Source of the DNA: JOPF133 sp052144935
GTDB taxonomy: Bacteria; Acidobacteriota; Terriglobia; Bryobacterales; Bryobacteraceae
Length of the DNA stretch: 57,525 bases
NCBI GenBank assembly: GCA_052144935.1
Contig: JBKQPR010000363.1
Span: 1 to 57,525, forward strand
Direction: 5' to 3'
Program-made: the position numbers and the translations under genes
Shown here: piece by piece, positions 34,514 to 43,321 of the stretch
Numbering within the stretch: position 1 is the stretch's first letter
How the letters are laid out: every line of letters starts with the position of its first letter
Notes under the pieces: model-generated
Database searches by the model: none
Told to the model about the DNA's origin: nothing
What the model saw: the letters and a program-made list of their open reading frames with translations, nothing else

Positions 34514-36587
34514 GCTCTTCGAGGAGGCGCTGGAGAGGCCCGAGGGCGAGCGGCCGGCGTTCCTGGAAAACGCCTGCGGCGGCGCACCCGAGGTGCGGCA
34601 GGCGGTGGAGCGTCTGCTGGAGGCCCACCGCCAGTCCGATGATTTCCTGGCCGGCGAAAAGACCAGCGAGCGGCGCTTGGGCCGCTACATCCTTTCCCGC
34701 GAACTGGGCCGCGGCTCCATGGGGGTTGTTTTCGAGGGGATCGATCCGCTGATCGGCCGCCACGTGGCGGTGAAGGTGATCCGTATCGACCCGCGGATGG
34801 ACGGCGGCAAGCCCGGATTTGTCCGCGAGCAGTTATTTCGCGAGGCGCAATCGGCAGGCAGGCTGCTCCATCCGGGGATCGTGGTGATCTTCGATGTGGG
34901 GCAGCAGGGGGACGCGGCCTTCATCGCCATGGAGTTGGTGGAAGGCGGTTCGGTGCAGGACCTGCTGGCGGCCAACCGGCGCCCGCCCGTTCCGGAGACG
35001 CTGGAGATCCTGCGCCAAGCGGCCGCGGCGCTGGATTACGCGCACCAGAACGGCATCGTGCACCGCGACATCAAGCCCGCCAACATCATGCTGCACAAGG
35101 GCAGCACGGTCAAGATCGCGGACTTCGGCGTAGCCAAGATCAGCAGCCTGCAGCATCTCACCGCCACGGGGCTGATCCTGGGGACGCCCACCTACATGTC
35201 TCCGGAGCAGTTGGAGGCGCAGCCACTGGATGGAAGGTCAGACCAGTTCTCCCTGGCTGTGGTGGCCTATGAGATGTTGACGGGCAGCCGGCCGTTTGAA
35301 GCCGATTCGCTGGCCCCCCTGACCCACATGATTGTGAACGCCGAGCGGCCCTCCGCGCGGGCGGTGAATCCGGCCTTGAGCGAGGCCGCCGACGCCGTGC
35401 TGCGAAAGGGATTGGCCAAGCTTCCCGAAGGGCGCTATCCGACGTGCCTGGAATTCGTGACTGCTTTGGGCGATGCGCTGCGGGAAGCGCCATCCGTGGC
35501 GGTCGCGGCTCCGGTTTCGGTTCCGGTTCCATCGGCGGGCCCATCCTCCCAGCCGGCGGCGCCCAGCCCGGCGCCCAGCCCGGCGCCCAAACCGGAAACC
35601 GCCGCGCCACCGGTTGCCGTGGCACGTAAGAGACCGGTGGCCGTCTGGATCTTGGCCGGTTTCCTGGGGGTAGCGGCGATGCTGGCGGGCGGGCTGTGGG
35701 TTTACCAATCCACGCCGTGGAAGAGCCTGCTCGCGCGAACCGCGATCGAGCTACACGTGGTGCCACACGTGGTGCCACATGTGGAGCCACACGTGGTGCC
35801 TCCGGTGACGCCTCGCGCAACGCCTCCAACAACGCCTCCAACAACGCCTCCCGCGCCTTCCGTGACGCCCACCGCAGCGCCCACCGTGGCGCGGTTCACC
35901 GCCAGCCCGGAGTCGCTCATGGCCGGGAATACGGCTCGGCTGAACTGGGAGGTGAAGGACTCGACCGAGGTCCGGATCGACCCGGAAGTGGGCCAGGTCT
36001 CCGCTGCCGGCGCGATCGAAATCAAACCGGCACAGTCCACCAGCTATACGCTCACCGCCAAGGGACCGGGCGGCGAGAGGTCGGCCAGTCTCTCGATCGC
36101 GGTGACCCGGAAGACTCCCGAAGCCAACCCGCCCAATCCAGCCAAAACACTGTATGAGAACGGGCTGGCGGAACGCAAAGCCGGGCATGACGGCAAAGCG
36201 CTGGCGGATTTTCGGCAGGCCGCCGAGATGGGGGAAATACGGGCCATGCTGGAGGTAGCCGAGGAAGGTTTGGACAGCGACAATGGCGAGTCGGAGCGCT
36301 GGTACCGCAAGGCCGCCGAACTGGGCGACCCGACCGCCATGCTCAACCTGGGCGCGATGTATCAGCTTGGCAACCACGTGAAGGAGGATTACGAACGGGC
36401 CGCCTTCTGGTACCGGCGGGCAGCCGAGAAAGGCAACTCCTCCGCCATGTTCAACCTGGGCCGCATGTACGAAAGAGGGCGCGGAGTTGGCCAGGATCTC
36501 GCTAAGGCCAAGGAACTGTACCAGAAGGCCGCCGCCAAGGGCAACTCCGATGCCAGGGCCCGGCTGGACCAACTGACGGACAAATAA
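34482..36587 (+). CDS. Membrane Ser/Thr kinase with Ig-like domain and Sel1 repeats
   Basis: A 701-residue protein. An N-terminal helical segment (ELHQRVRKLFEEALERPEGE) typical of sigma-linked kinases precedes the kinase domain (about 67-330): GRGSMGVVFEG, VAVKVIRI, IVHRDIKPANIML, DFGVAKI, YMSPEQLE. After a Pro-rich stretch comes one transmembrane helix (VWILAGFLGVAAMLAGGLWVY, near 388-410). Outside it are His-Val-Pro and Thr-Pro repeats (about 425-460), an Ig-like domain (FTASPESLMAGNTARLNWEV) and Sel1/TPR-like repeats to the end (AMLNLGAMYQLG, AMFNLGRMYERG). It overlaps the upstream ECF sigma gene by 32 bases and probably senses an extracytoplasmic ligand to control it. Confidence 0.92.
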   Translation: MSPELHQRVRKLFEEALERPEGERPAFLENACGGAPEVRQAVERLLEAHRQSDDFLAGEKTSERRLGRYILSRELGRGSMGVVFEGIDPLIGRHVAVKVIRIDPRMDGGKPGFVREQLFREAQSAGRLLHPGIVVIFDVGQQGDAAFIAMELVEGGSVQDLLAANRRPPVPETLEILRQAAAALDYAHQNGIVHRDIKPANIMLHKGSTVKIADFGVAKISSLQHLTATGLILGTPTYMSPEQLEAQPLDGRSDQFSLAVVAYEMLTGSRPFEADSLAPLTHMIVNAERPSARAVNPALSEAADAVLRKGLAKLPEGRYPTCLEFVTALGDALREAPSVAVAAPVSVPVPSAGPSSQPAAPSPAPSPAPKPETAAPPVAVARKRPVAVWILAGFLGVAAMLAGGLWVYQSTPWKSLLARTAIELHVVPHVVPHVEPHVVPPVTPRATPPTTPPTTPPAPSVTPTAAPTVARFTASPESLMAGNTARLNWEVKDSTEVRIDPEVGQVSAAGAIEIKPAQSTSYTLTAKGPGGERSASLSIAVTRKTPEANPPNPAKTLYENGLAERKAGHDGKALADFRQAAEMGEIRAMLEVAEEGLDSDNGESERWYRKAAELGDPTAMLNLGAMYQLGNHVKEDYERAAFWYRRAAEKGNSSAMFNLGRMYERGRGVGQDLAKAKELYQKAAAKGNSDARARLDQLTDK

Positions 36588-36591
36588 CAAT

Positions 36592-36654
36592 CCTCCGGCA
36601 GAGCCGGAGGCTTTGGCGGTTGCTGGCCCCTCAAAGGGGCCTGATCGCAACCGC
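36592..36654 (+). terminator. Double stem-loop after the kinase gene
   Basis: CCTCCGGC-AGA-GCCGGAGG (36592-36610) starts five bases after the stop codon and is followed by CTTT. Directly after it, GCGGTTGC/GCAACCGC (36616-36654) encloses GGCCCCT/AGGGGCC. The first is a probable Rho-independent terminator; the second nested stem may be a repeat or a bidirectional stop. Confidence 0.55.
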
Positions 36655-37171
36655 TCAAAAACCGGTCCCGCGCGCCGCACGCTGCGGATCGGGCCGGTTG
36701 CGCCCGACAGCGCACGAACGGCATACTCCCGGATACGTCAAACTTCTACTGCCTCCCGGCAGAGCCAGCGGATCTCCCAACTGAGTAGCCCGTGGGCCTG
36801 TGGCAACAGCGGCTCGACAGACCCCAGGTCCGGCAGTGTGGCACCCCGGCTCCGGCCATCCTTATCGACGGCGGCGCTACCGGCGAAGCTGGCCCTCCAC
36901 GGCACCGGCCCGTCGCTCCCGGCCCGGATCCGGGCCACCGTGCGCCCGGCAACCCGCTGGCCGGCGCACGGGCCCTGCTTGGCCGTGCTCTCGAAGGCAT
37001 GGTTCGATTCCGTGCCCGGGCAGGATTTCGGCCTCCGTAAGCACCGGACAAGTGCGGCTGGGAAGGCTTCGTCCGAGGCAGTCGACCGAAGCCGTCCCAG
37101 GGCCGCCGGGCCGTCGACGGCCTTGCTCTGCGCGGATCGAAACCGGTAGAATCAATCGACGCGGAGGATGC
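36655..37171. other. GC-rich intergenic region, no gene supported
   Basis: About 520 bases between the kinase and a secreted protein gene. Long frames are open on both strands but lack recognisable domains; a T-arm-like CATGGTTCGATTCCGTG near 36997-37013 has no matching tRNA body. The SD GCGGAGGA for the next gene is at 37161. Confidence 0.4.
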
Positions 37172-38851
37172 ATGATGCGCGGAAGCTGGTATGTTCTGCC
37201 GGTCGCCCTGCTGGCCGGCGCCGGGATCTTGAACGCGCAAGCGGGGCAGTCGGCCGCGCCACCACCGCAAACCAAGGCTCCCGCCGCGACCAAGGGCCCA
37301 GCTCCGGCCTCCAAGGCGGCAACCGCGCCGGCAGCCATGACGAATCAGGACGTGATCCGTCTGGTGAAGGCCCAGGTCGGCGACAGCTTGATTATTTCCA
37401 AGATCAAACAGTCCAAGACGAAATTCGATACCTCGGTGGACGCACTGGTCGCGCTCAAACAAGCGGGAGTCAGCGACGAACTGGTTGCCGTCATGATGAA
37501 CCCCTCGGCGGCGTCCCCTCCCGCGGCTGGCGCTGGCGCTGCCGCCGCTTCCAGTCCGCCGCCCTCGCCCCCGCCTCCGGCCGCATCTGGCGCGGCTGCC
37601 CCTCCACCAGCCTTAAAGCCTGGCTTTACGCCCTCCAACAATCCAAAGCCGGCAGCGGCGACGGAAACCGGCGTAGCGGCGCGAAAAGGGTCTCCGCCGA
37701 GACCAGTCGAGGTTGGCAGCGCGCCGCCGAACTACGGCGTGTACATCTGGTCGGAAGGGCAGTTGAAACCGCTCGGCCAGGTTCAGACCAAAGTGCAGAT
37801 CAGCAAGTTCCGCTCGCTGCTCAAGGGGTATATCCCATTCGTGCGGCAGAAAATCGACATCAACATGCCGGGCGCGCACTCCACCGGCCGGTACGACGCC
37901 GTCCGTCCGACTTTCTTTGCCTACTTCCCTCCCAGCCGCGACGTGAGCAAGTTCAAGCTGCTCCAGTGCAAGATCACCGGCCAGCGATTCGATCAGCGCA
38001 CCCTGGCCAACGCGTCCATCCTTTTCAGCACGGAGCAGAATCAGGATGAGGTGCCCATCGATATCGGCCCTACCTCGGTCAAGGATCTGTACCGCATGTT
38101 TCCGCGGGAAGACATTCCATCCGGCGAGTTTGGATTCGTGGAGGGCAATACCGGTAGCAAGTCAGCCTCGAATATTGAAATTCTGGATGTGTACGATTTC
38201 GCCATTGATCGGAAGGAAGACAAGCTGTCCCTCCAGGACTACCTGCAGACATTGCCGCCCGTGAGAGTGGGAGACGAAGCCTTTCTGACCTGGTCGAGGG
38301 AAGACTGCCAGAAGATTGTTACGGATCGCACCGCGAAAGTGGGAATTACCGGAAGCCTGATGGCCTGGTTTAACGGGCAGTACGCCTCGCTGGATGTTTA
38401 CTGGGCCGACCCGCAGTTTGCCCGTGCTTTCGCGCGCCTGGAAATGCTGGACAAGATCCTCTCCCCCCAGGACACCGCCAAACTGGCTGCGCTGCTGCTC
38501 AGTCCGGATAACAGCCAGTATTACATCATGGTCTCCATCGGCGTGAAGGTCGGCTCGGGAAAGCTGATCGGCGCCAATGAAGGCGAGCGGCTGATGCGGC
38601 CCTTCGACGCATCCCTGGCGGATGAGAAGTCCAAGGATGTCGTCCCTGCCAGGCACCTGGACTTCGTGGGCGGCTATGCCGGGTTGTGGAAAGTGGCGTT
38701 CGACCAGAAGAGCATCCGGGGACCGCTGATGCAGAGCCAGACTCTGGAATTGATCTTCGAGGCCAGGTTGAATCAGAACCTGGAGTTCAAAGCCAGATTC
38801 CCCACCGATAAGATCGTCTCCATGGTGAACGGAACGCCCGCCGCGCAATAG
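37172..38851 (+). CDS. Large secreted protein of unknown function
   Basis: A 559-residue exported protein; start at the tandem ATG (37172/37175) behind GGAGGA. A signal peptide (ALLAGAGILNAQ) and Ala/Pro/Lys-rich segment precede a conserved 55-residue helical module, TNQDVIRLVKAQVGDSLIIS through SVDALVALKQAGVSDELVAV, seen at the start of many acidobacterial secreted proteins. A second Pro/Ala linker (about residues 115-150) leads to a roughly 380-residue C-terminal region beginning YGVYIWSEGQLKPLGQVQTK, which I do not recognise. It contains several beta-rich stretches and no cysteine pairs or heme sites. Possibly an envelope or surface protein. Confidence 0.75.
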   Translation: MMRGSWYVLPVALLAGAGILNAQAGQSAAPPPQTKAPAATKGPAPASKAATAPAAMTNQDVIRLVKAQVGDSLIISKIKQSKTKFDTSVDALVALKQAGVSDELVAVMMNPSAASPPAAGAGAAAASSPPPSPPPPAASGAAAPPPALKPGFTPSNNPKPAAATETGVAARKGSPPRPVEVGSAPPNYGVYIWSEGQLKPLGQVQTKVQISKFRSLLKGYIPFVRQKIDINMPGAHSTGRYDAVRPTFFAYFPPSRDVSKFKLLQCKITGQRFDQRTLANASILFSTEQNQDEVPIDIGPTSVKDLYRMFPREDIPSGEFGFVEGNTGSKSASNIEILDVYDFAIDRKEDKLSLQDYLQTLPPVRVGDEAFLTWSREDCQKIVTDRTAKVGITGSLMAWFNGQYASLDVYWADPQFARAFARLEMLDKILSPQDTAKLAALLLSPDNSQYYIMVSIGVKVGSGKLIGANEGERLMRPFDASLADEKSKDVVPARHLDFVGGYAGLWKVAFDQKSIRGPLMQSQTLELIFEARLNQNLEFKARFPTDKIVSMVNGTPAAQ

Positions 38852-39003
38852 GCGGCACGCCTTTACGGATTGATGCCGGCCGCGGCCCGCTCCATGCCGG
38901 CCCGAACGACGCCCCCTTAGCCTCGCAGCGCCATTCCGCGGTGCGGCGGCGCCCAACCTGCGCCGTATTTCCGTTGTGCTAGCATAATCGCTACTCAGGG
39001 CTC

Positions 39004-41076
39004 ATGGTCTTTTATACCGTCACGATTTTCCTGTCCGCATTTCTGCTTTTCGAAGTGCAGCCGATCATCGCCAAGACGATCCTGCCGTGGTTTGGCGGCA
39101 CTTCGGCCGTGTGGAGCACCTGCATGCTGTTCTTCCAACTGGTGCTGCTGGTAGGCTACCTGTACGCGGACTGGCTGCACCGCAAGCTGCTCCCGCGCGT
39201 TCAGGCGGCCGTGCACATTGGCGCTTTGGCAGTCAGCCTGGCGGCCCTGCCGATCGTCCCCAACCCGCGATGGCGCAGCGTGGCGGTCGGGCAGCCCTCC
39301 CTGCGGATTCTGGCCCTGCTGGCGCTGACGGTGGGGCTGCCCTACTTTCTGTTGTCCTCTACCAGTCCGTTGTTGCAGGCGTGGTACGCGCGCAACCACA
39401 AGGGCGGGTTGCCGTACCGGCTGTTTGCGCTGTCGAATTTCGGCTCGATGCTGGCGCTGCTCAGCTACCCGCTCCTCATCGAGCCAAACCTGCCCAGCCG
39501 TCTTCAGGCGTGGATCTGGTCGGGCTGCTATGTCCTTTTCGCGATTTTCTGCGGCCTCGCGGCCTGGCGCGCCGCGGCTATGCCCGTGCCGGCCTTTGCC
39601 TCGGGCGAGATCGAAGGCGAAATCGCGGAAGCGGTGGGAGACCCGCCGGGCTGGACCCTCCGGCTGTTGTGGCTGGGGCTGGCGGCCAGCGCCTCGGTTC
39701 TGCTGCTGGCGGTCACCAACCACCTCACCCAGGATCTCGCCGCCATCCCGTTCCTGTGGATTTTGCCCCTGAGCGTCTACCTGCTCTCCTTTATCTTCTG
39801 CTTCGAAGCGCCGCGGTTTTACTGGCGCCCCCTGTTTCTGCCGCTCCTGGCGGCAGCCCTGGGTTTCATGGCCTACGAACTCCTGCCCGATCACCGCGCG
39901 ATCGAGATCCGCCATCTCATCATGCTGTTCGCGCTGGCCCTGTTCGTCTGCTGCATGGTCTGCCACGGGGAGCTGGCGCGGCTCAAGCCGCATCCGCGGT
40001 ATCTCACGGGGTTCTACGTGCTGATCTCGCTGGGAGGCGCGCTGGGCGGCCTGTTCGTCGGGCTGGTGGCGCCCAACCTGTTCCGCGCCTACTACGAATT
40101 TCCTCTTGGTCTGGGGCTGTGCGCCCTGGTGGTGAGCGGCCTTTACGCGCGCCAACTGGGCCGCTGGGCGTGGTCTGCGGGACGCTGGCGGCGTGCCGCC
40201 GCGATGGCCGGGCTGGCCCTGGCGGCGGGCGGTTACCTGTGGCTCCTGGGCTACGGCATGCACCAGACGGTGAATGGTTACAGAGTGGTGGTGCGCAACT
40301 TCTACGGGCAGCTTCGGGTGTTGGACGTAGGCGACCTGCGCTTCGACGAGGACGCCCACCGGGAACTGATCCACGGGGTGATCAATCACGGCGAGCAGAT
40401 GCTGCGCGAGGAGTACCGCCGGCAGCCGGTCAGTTACTTCTGTCCCGAATCGGGGATCGGCCGCGCCATGAAGGCACAGGAGGGCGCGCCGCGGCGCATC
40501 GGCATTCTGGGCCTGGGCTGCGGGACGCTGGCGGCCTACGGCCGGCCCGGCGACACCATCCGCATTTACGAGATCAATCCGCTGGTAATGGAGATCGCCA
40601 ATCGCGATTTCACCTATCTGCGCGACACCCCCGCGCGGGTGGAAACGGCCCTGGGGGATGGCCGGCTGGTGCTGGAATCGGAGCGGAACTCGCAGCACTT
40701 CGATCTGCTGGTGATGGACGCCTTCTCTGGCGATTCGGTGCCGGTGCATCTGATTACGAAAGAGGCCCTCGAAACCTACTTCTTCCACCTGAAGCCGGAG
40801 GGCATTCTGGCCATCAACATCTCCAACAAGTATCTGGACCTGCAGCCGGTCATGGAGCGTGCGGCGGCGGCTTACCATAAGGTGGCGCTGGTGTACCGCT
40901 ACGAGCCGGCGGACGATAGCTTCCTCTGTTTCGCCTGTACCTGGACGCTGATCATGGACCGCACCACCTTAGACGCGCATCCCGACCTGCGGCGTGGGGC
41001 CCAAGAGTTGCATCCCGAGCGCCCGTTCCGCACGTGGACGGACGATTTTTCCAATATGTACAGCATTCTGAAGTGA
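39004..41076 (+). CDS. Membrane-fused spermidine-synthase-like protein
   Basis: A 690-residue protein with about twelve to fourteen transmembrane helices in residues 1-410 (first: FYTVTIFLSAFLLFEVQPII) followed by a cytoplasmic or periplasmic Rossmann methyltransferase-like domain. The latter carries the spermidine synthase pattern RIGILGLGCGTLAAYGRPGD, YEINPLVMEIANRDF, GDGRLVLE and DLLVMDAFSGDSVPVHL. Such fused MFS/spermidine-synthase proteins are widespread; they often lack the polyamine-binding residues and their products are unknown. No speD or other polyamine gene is near, so an aminopropyl transfer role is not supported. ATG at 39004. Confidence 0.9.
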   Translation: MVFYTVTIFLSAFLLFEVQPIIAKTILPWFGGTSAVWSTCMLFFQLVLLVGYLYADWLHRKLLPRVQAAVHIGALAVSLAALPIVPNPRWRSVAVGQPSLRILALLALTVGLPYFLLSSTSPLLQAWYARNHKGGLPYRLFALSNFGSMLALLSYPLLIEPNLPSRLQAWIWSGCYVLFAIFCGLAAWRAAAMPVPAFASGEIEGEIAEAVGDPPGWTLRLLWLGLAASASVLLLAVTNHLTQDLAAIPFLWILPLSVYLLSFIFCFEAPRFYWRPLFLPLLAAALGFMAYELLPDHRAIEIRHLIMLFALALFVCCMVCHGELARLKPHPRYLTGFYVLISLGGALGGLFVGLVAPNLFRAYYEFPLGLGLCALVVSGLYARQLGRWAWSAGRWRRAAAMAGLALAAGGYLWLLGYGMHQTVNGYRVVVRNFYGQLRVLDVGDLRFDEDAHRELIHGVINHGEQMLREEYRRQPVSYFCPESGIGRAMKAQEGAPRRIGILGLGCGTLAAYGRPGDTIRIYEINPLVMEIANRDFTYLRDTPARVETALGDGRLVLESERNSQHFDLLVMDAFSGDSVPVHLITKEALETYFFHLKPEGILAINISNKYLDLQPVMERAAAAYHKVALVYRYEPADDSFLCFACTWTLIMDRTTLDAHPDLRRGAQELHPERPFRTWTDDFSNMYSILK

Positions 41077-41236
41077 AGAGGCCCACAAGAACCACAGGCG
41101 TTAAGAAGACGGACCTACCTCAACCCGACGGAGTACATTCCTGGCCGCGTGCATATATCCCAGAAGGCCGTTTGGGGCCAGTTTCCAGGTCACTGACTGT
41201 GCGACGGTAGCGGTTGCCCAAGGTCTGAGGGCGCAA

Positions 41237-41899
41237 CTAATCGTTATTACTTTCCGAATCGATCCCACAGAAACGCACAGACCAGAAAGCTCGTTGTGGC
41301 CGCACGTGAAGGAAGCCTTCGCCTATCATCTCCATCGCCGTTCTAAGCTCTGCCTTTGCATCAGCGCCACCCATCAACTTACTGGTTATCGCCCCAGCCA
41401 CCAAGTCAGCTGCGAAGTGGCATTCAAGACCAAGTGTCCATCCATTGCAAGAAGGCTTTATAGTAATCTTTCCGAAGGCATCTGATAGATGCTGCGTCGC
41501 GAATTTTACAGCAGAGGGCTGTACATGGCCACCAAATTCATTCCGCAGTTCCTTGAGTCTCCTTCCGTTTACTTGGAAGAACTGATTCGCAGATAGGACA
41601 TCCTTATCGACTGAAGGGAATGCTGCCTTGAATTCTGGCGTTTGCTCCAAAGTTGTCAAAACCCGACGAAACTCGACAAGCGTCACGAGTGCGCGGCGGA
41701 TGAAGTATGCCGCTCGATAATTATCATCGTCGGCAATTCGGCTTTCGTCACGCCTCAACTGCACCAACCTGAGCTCATCCAGTTCAAGGCGAAGGTCTTC
41801 GTACAATATGCAGATGCGCGCGATCTGGTTAAACAGCTCGGATTCGCCTTCCTTAAATGCTCTGCCGAGGTTTCCAAAACGAGTTTTAGACGACACCAT
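41237..41899 (-). CDS. HEPN-like hypothetical protein
   Basis: A 220-residue, mostly helical protein with lower GC content than its neighbours. Arg119-Asn120 and His125 in LKELRNEFGGHV match the Rx4-6H motif (with N after R) of HEPN-superfamily RNases. Helices before it (FIRRALVTLVEFRRVLTTLE) fit a HEPN four-helix bundle. The ATG follows the TAG of a truncated frame immediately upstream (41900-41902), so the two were probably coupled. The pair may be a transferred defence or conflict cassette. Homology is inferred from the motif only, with no named family. Confidence 0.6.
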   Translation of the reverse strand: MVSSKTRFGNLGRAFKEGESELFNQIARICILYEDLRLELDELRLVQLRRDESRIADDDNYRAAYFIRRALVTLVEFRRVLTTLEQTPEFKAAFPSVDKDVLSANQFFQVNGRRLKELRNEFGGHVQPSAVKFATQHLSDAFGKITIKPSCNGWTLGLECHFAADLVAGAITSKLMGGADAKAELRTAMEMIGEGFLHVRPQRAFWSVRFCGIDSESNND

Positions 41900-42172
41900 C
41901 TACGATCCGCCCTTTTTCTTCGCGTCCACTTCCAACAGTGAGTTAATCTGCGAATGAGCCCCTATATAGCCACCATTGTCCTCCTTTTGGCGCAGTGTGG
42001 TTCGCGTTTCAGAATGGGCGAGGTCAGCACCGCCGCGAGCTGTAGAATTCGGCCTTCCTCCTAAGATGTCCGCTTCGAGGAAGTAGCCAGCGAAGGCCCA
42101 GTTTGGGCCCGAAGATAATCTGGCCAGGGCGCCCTTATTTTGACACCCACACCCACAATACCAGTTTCCCGC
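41900..42172 (-). pseudogene. 5'-truncated reading frame upstream of the HEPN-like gene
   Basis: Reading the minus strand in the frame that stops at TAG 41900-41902 gives a natural-looking protein tail: GNWYCGCGCQNKGALARL, GPNWAFAGYFLEADILGG, ARGGADLAHSETRTTLRQ and DNGGYIGAHSQINSLLEV. No start codon precedes it; at its 5' end it runs into the 3' end of the DUF1634 gene. The stop abuts the ATG of the HEPN-like gene. It is best explained as the C-terminal remnant of a partner gene whose front was lost at a recombination point. Confidence 0.4.
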
Positions 42173-42174
42173 TT

Positions 42175-42465
42175 TTACGAGCCTGTCAGGCTGTAGACCA
42201 GCACCGCCAGCACGATCAGGGTGATCGCCACATACGCCCGGTCGCGCTGAATGGCGAACGCGACCAGCGAGAATCCCACCCGCGCCACAGGGGTGGCCAC
42301 CAGGATCAGCAGCCCCGCCCAGATCAGCGTCCGGGCGCGGGGATCTCCTCCTTCGCCGCCGGAAGCCAGGTACCAGGCGCCACCCGCGGCCACTACGGCC
42401 GCCGCCAGCACCACCCCCACCCGCAACAGGTGGCCGATAATATCGTCCATCCGCCGGTCGGTCAT
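42175..42465 (-). CDS. DUF1634 membrane protein
   Basis: A 96-residue protein with three predicted transmembrane helices (VGVVLAAAVVAAGGAWYLAS, TLIWAGLLILVATPVARVG, YVAITLIVLAVLVYSL), of family DUF1634. It overlaps the TSUP permease gene by four bases (ATGA) and is almost always encoded next to TSUP transporters, suggesting a small accessory subunit. Function untested. Confidence 0.85.
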   Translation of the reverse strand: MTDRRMDDIIGHLLRVGVVLAAAVVAAGGAWYLASGGEGGDPRARTLIWAGLLILVATPVARVGFSLVAFAIQRDRAYVAITLIVLAVLVYSLTGS

Positions 42466-43298
42466 CGCATCCTCCCGGTGATCCCGCTGTAGATCATTTC
42501 AATGGCCATAATCCCCACCACCGCCGCGAACACCAGCCGCAGCGCGCGGGTGCCCGCGCCCGCCAGTTGGCGCGCTCCCAGCACCGATCCGCCCAGCACG
42601 CCCAGCATCACAGGCATGGCCAGGGATGGCTCGATATATCCGTGCCGGATATAAGTCCCGGCGCTGGCAGCGGCCGTCACCCCGATCATGAAATTGCTGG
42701 TGGTGGTGGACACCTTGAAAGGAATACACATCACCTGGTCCATGGCGATCACCTTCATCGCGCCCGAGCCGATCCCCAGCAACCCGGAGAGCAGGCCCGC
42801 TCCAAACATCAGGCCGAAACCGGCTTTGACCCGGCCGACCACATACTGCACCAGGCGCCCGGCGTCGGGGTAGGCGCCATTCAGCCGCAGCCGCGCGGCC
42901 AGCGGATCGGGTGGAGCGGACCTCCCATCCGGGGGCTGCCGCAACGAATGCCACGCGGAATAGAGCAGCACCACGCCGAAAATGACCGCCAGCGCCGAAC
43001 CGGGAACCACCGCGGTGAGATGCGCGCCCGCGACGGCGCCCAGGGTGGTGGCGATCTCCAGGAACATGCCCACGCGCACGTTCGAATAGCCCTCCCGCAC
43101 GTAAGCCGCCGCCGCCCCGGAGGATGTGGCGATCACTGAAATCAGGGTTGCGCCCATGGCGTGGTGAAGGTCCACGCCGAGCAGCAGGGTGAGCACGGGC
43201 GTGACCACCACCCCACCGCCCAATCCGGTCAGCGATCCGAGGAATCCGGCCAGCCCCGAGATCGCCAGGACGATGGCCGTGAATTCCAGGGGGTTCAT
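42462..43298 (-). CDS. TSUP-family (TauE/SafE) anion permease
   Basis: A 278-residue membrane protein with eight to nine predicted helices. The TSUP signature GFLGSLTGLGGGVVVTPVL is near the N-terminus and the second half repeats it as GLLSGLLGIGSGAMKVIAM. TSUP proteins export sulfite, sulfonates or other small organosulfur anions. Between halves is a charged loop (RSAPPDPLAARLRLNG). The gene follows the Crp/Fnr gene by 23 bases and overlaps DUF1634, forming a three-gene operon. The neighbouring electron-transfer cluster makes sulfite or another sulfur anion a plausible cargo, but this is inference. Confidence 0.88.
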   Translation of the reverse strand: MNPLEFTAIVLAISGLAGFLGSLTGLGGGVVVTPVLTLLLGVDLHHAMGATLISVIATSSGAAAAYVREGYSNVRVGMFLEIATTLGAVAGAHLTAVVPGSALAVIFGVVLLYSAWHSLRQPPDGRSAPPDPLAARLRLNGAYPDAGRLVQYVVGRVKAGFGLMFGAGLLSGLLGIGSGAMKVIAMDQVMCIPFKVSTTTSNFMIGVTAAASAGTYIRHGYIEPSLAMPVMLGVLGGSVLGARQLAGAGTRALRLVFAAVVGIMAIEMIYSGITGRMR

Positions 43299-43321
43299 GG
43301 GATGCCTCTTGGCGGAAAGCG

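Noticed and set aside
36738..36938. 66-codon minus-strand frame ending in LLPQAHGLLSWEIRWLCREAVEV-type sequence
   Set aside because: Looks somewhat protein-like and stays open upstream, but has no recognised family or ribosome binding site; left as unsupported.
36997..37024. tRNA-like T-arm CATGGTTCGATTCCGTG followed by CCCGGGCA
   Set aside because: The T-arm and acceptor 3' strand look tRNA-like, but no D-arm, anticodon stem or correctly spaced 5' acceptor strand is present upstream.
38995..40878. 627-codon minus frame and 597-codon plus frame over the spermidine-synthase-like gene
   Set aside because: Both are shadows of the real membrane protein; their translations are basic or repetitive with no domain.
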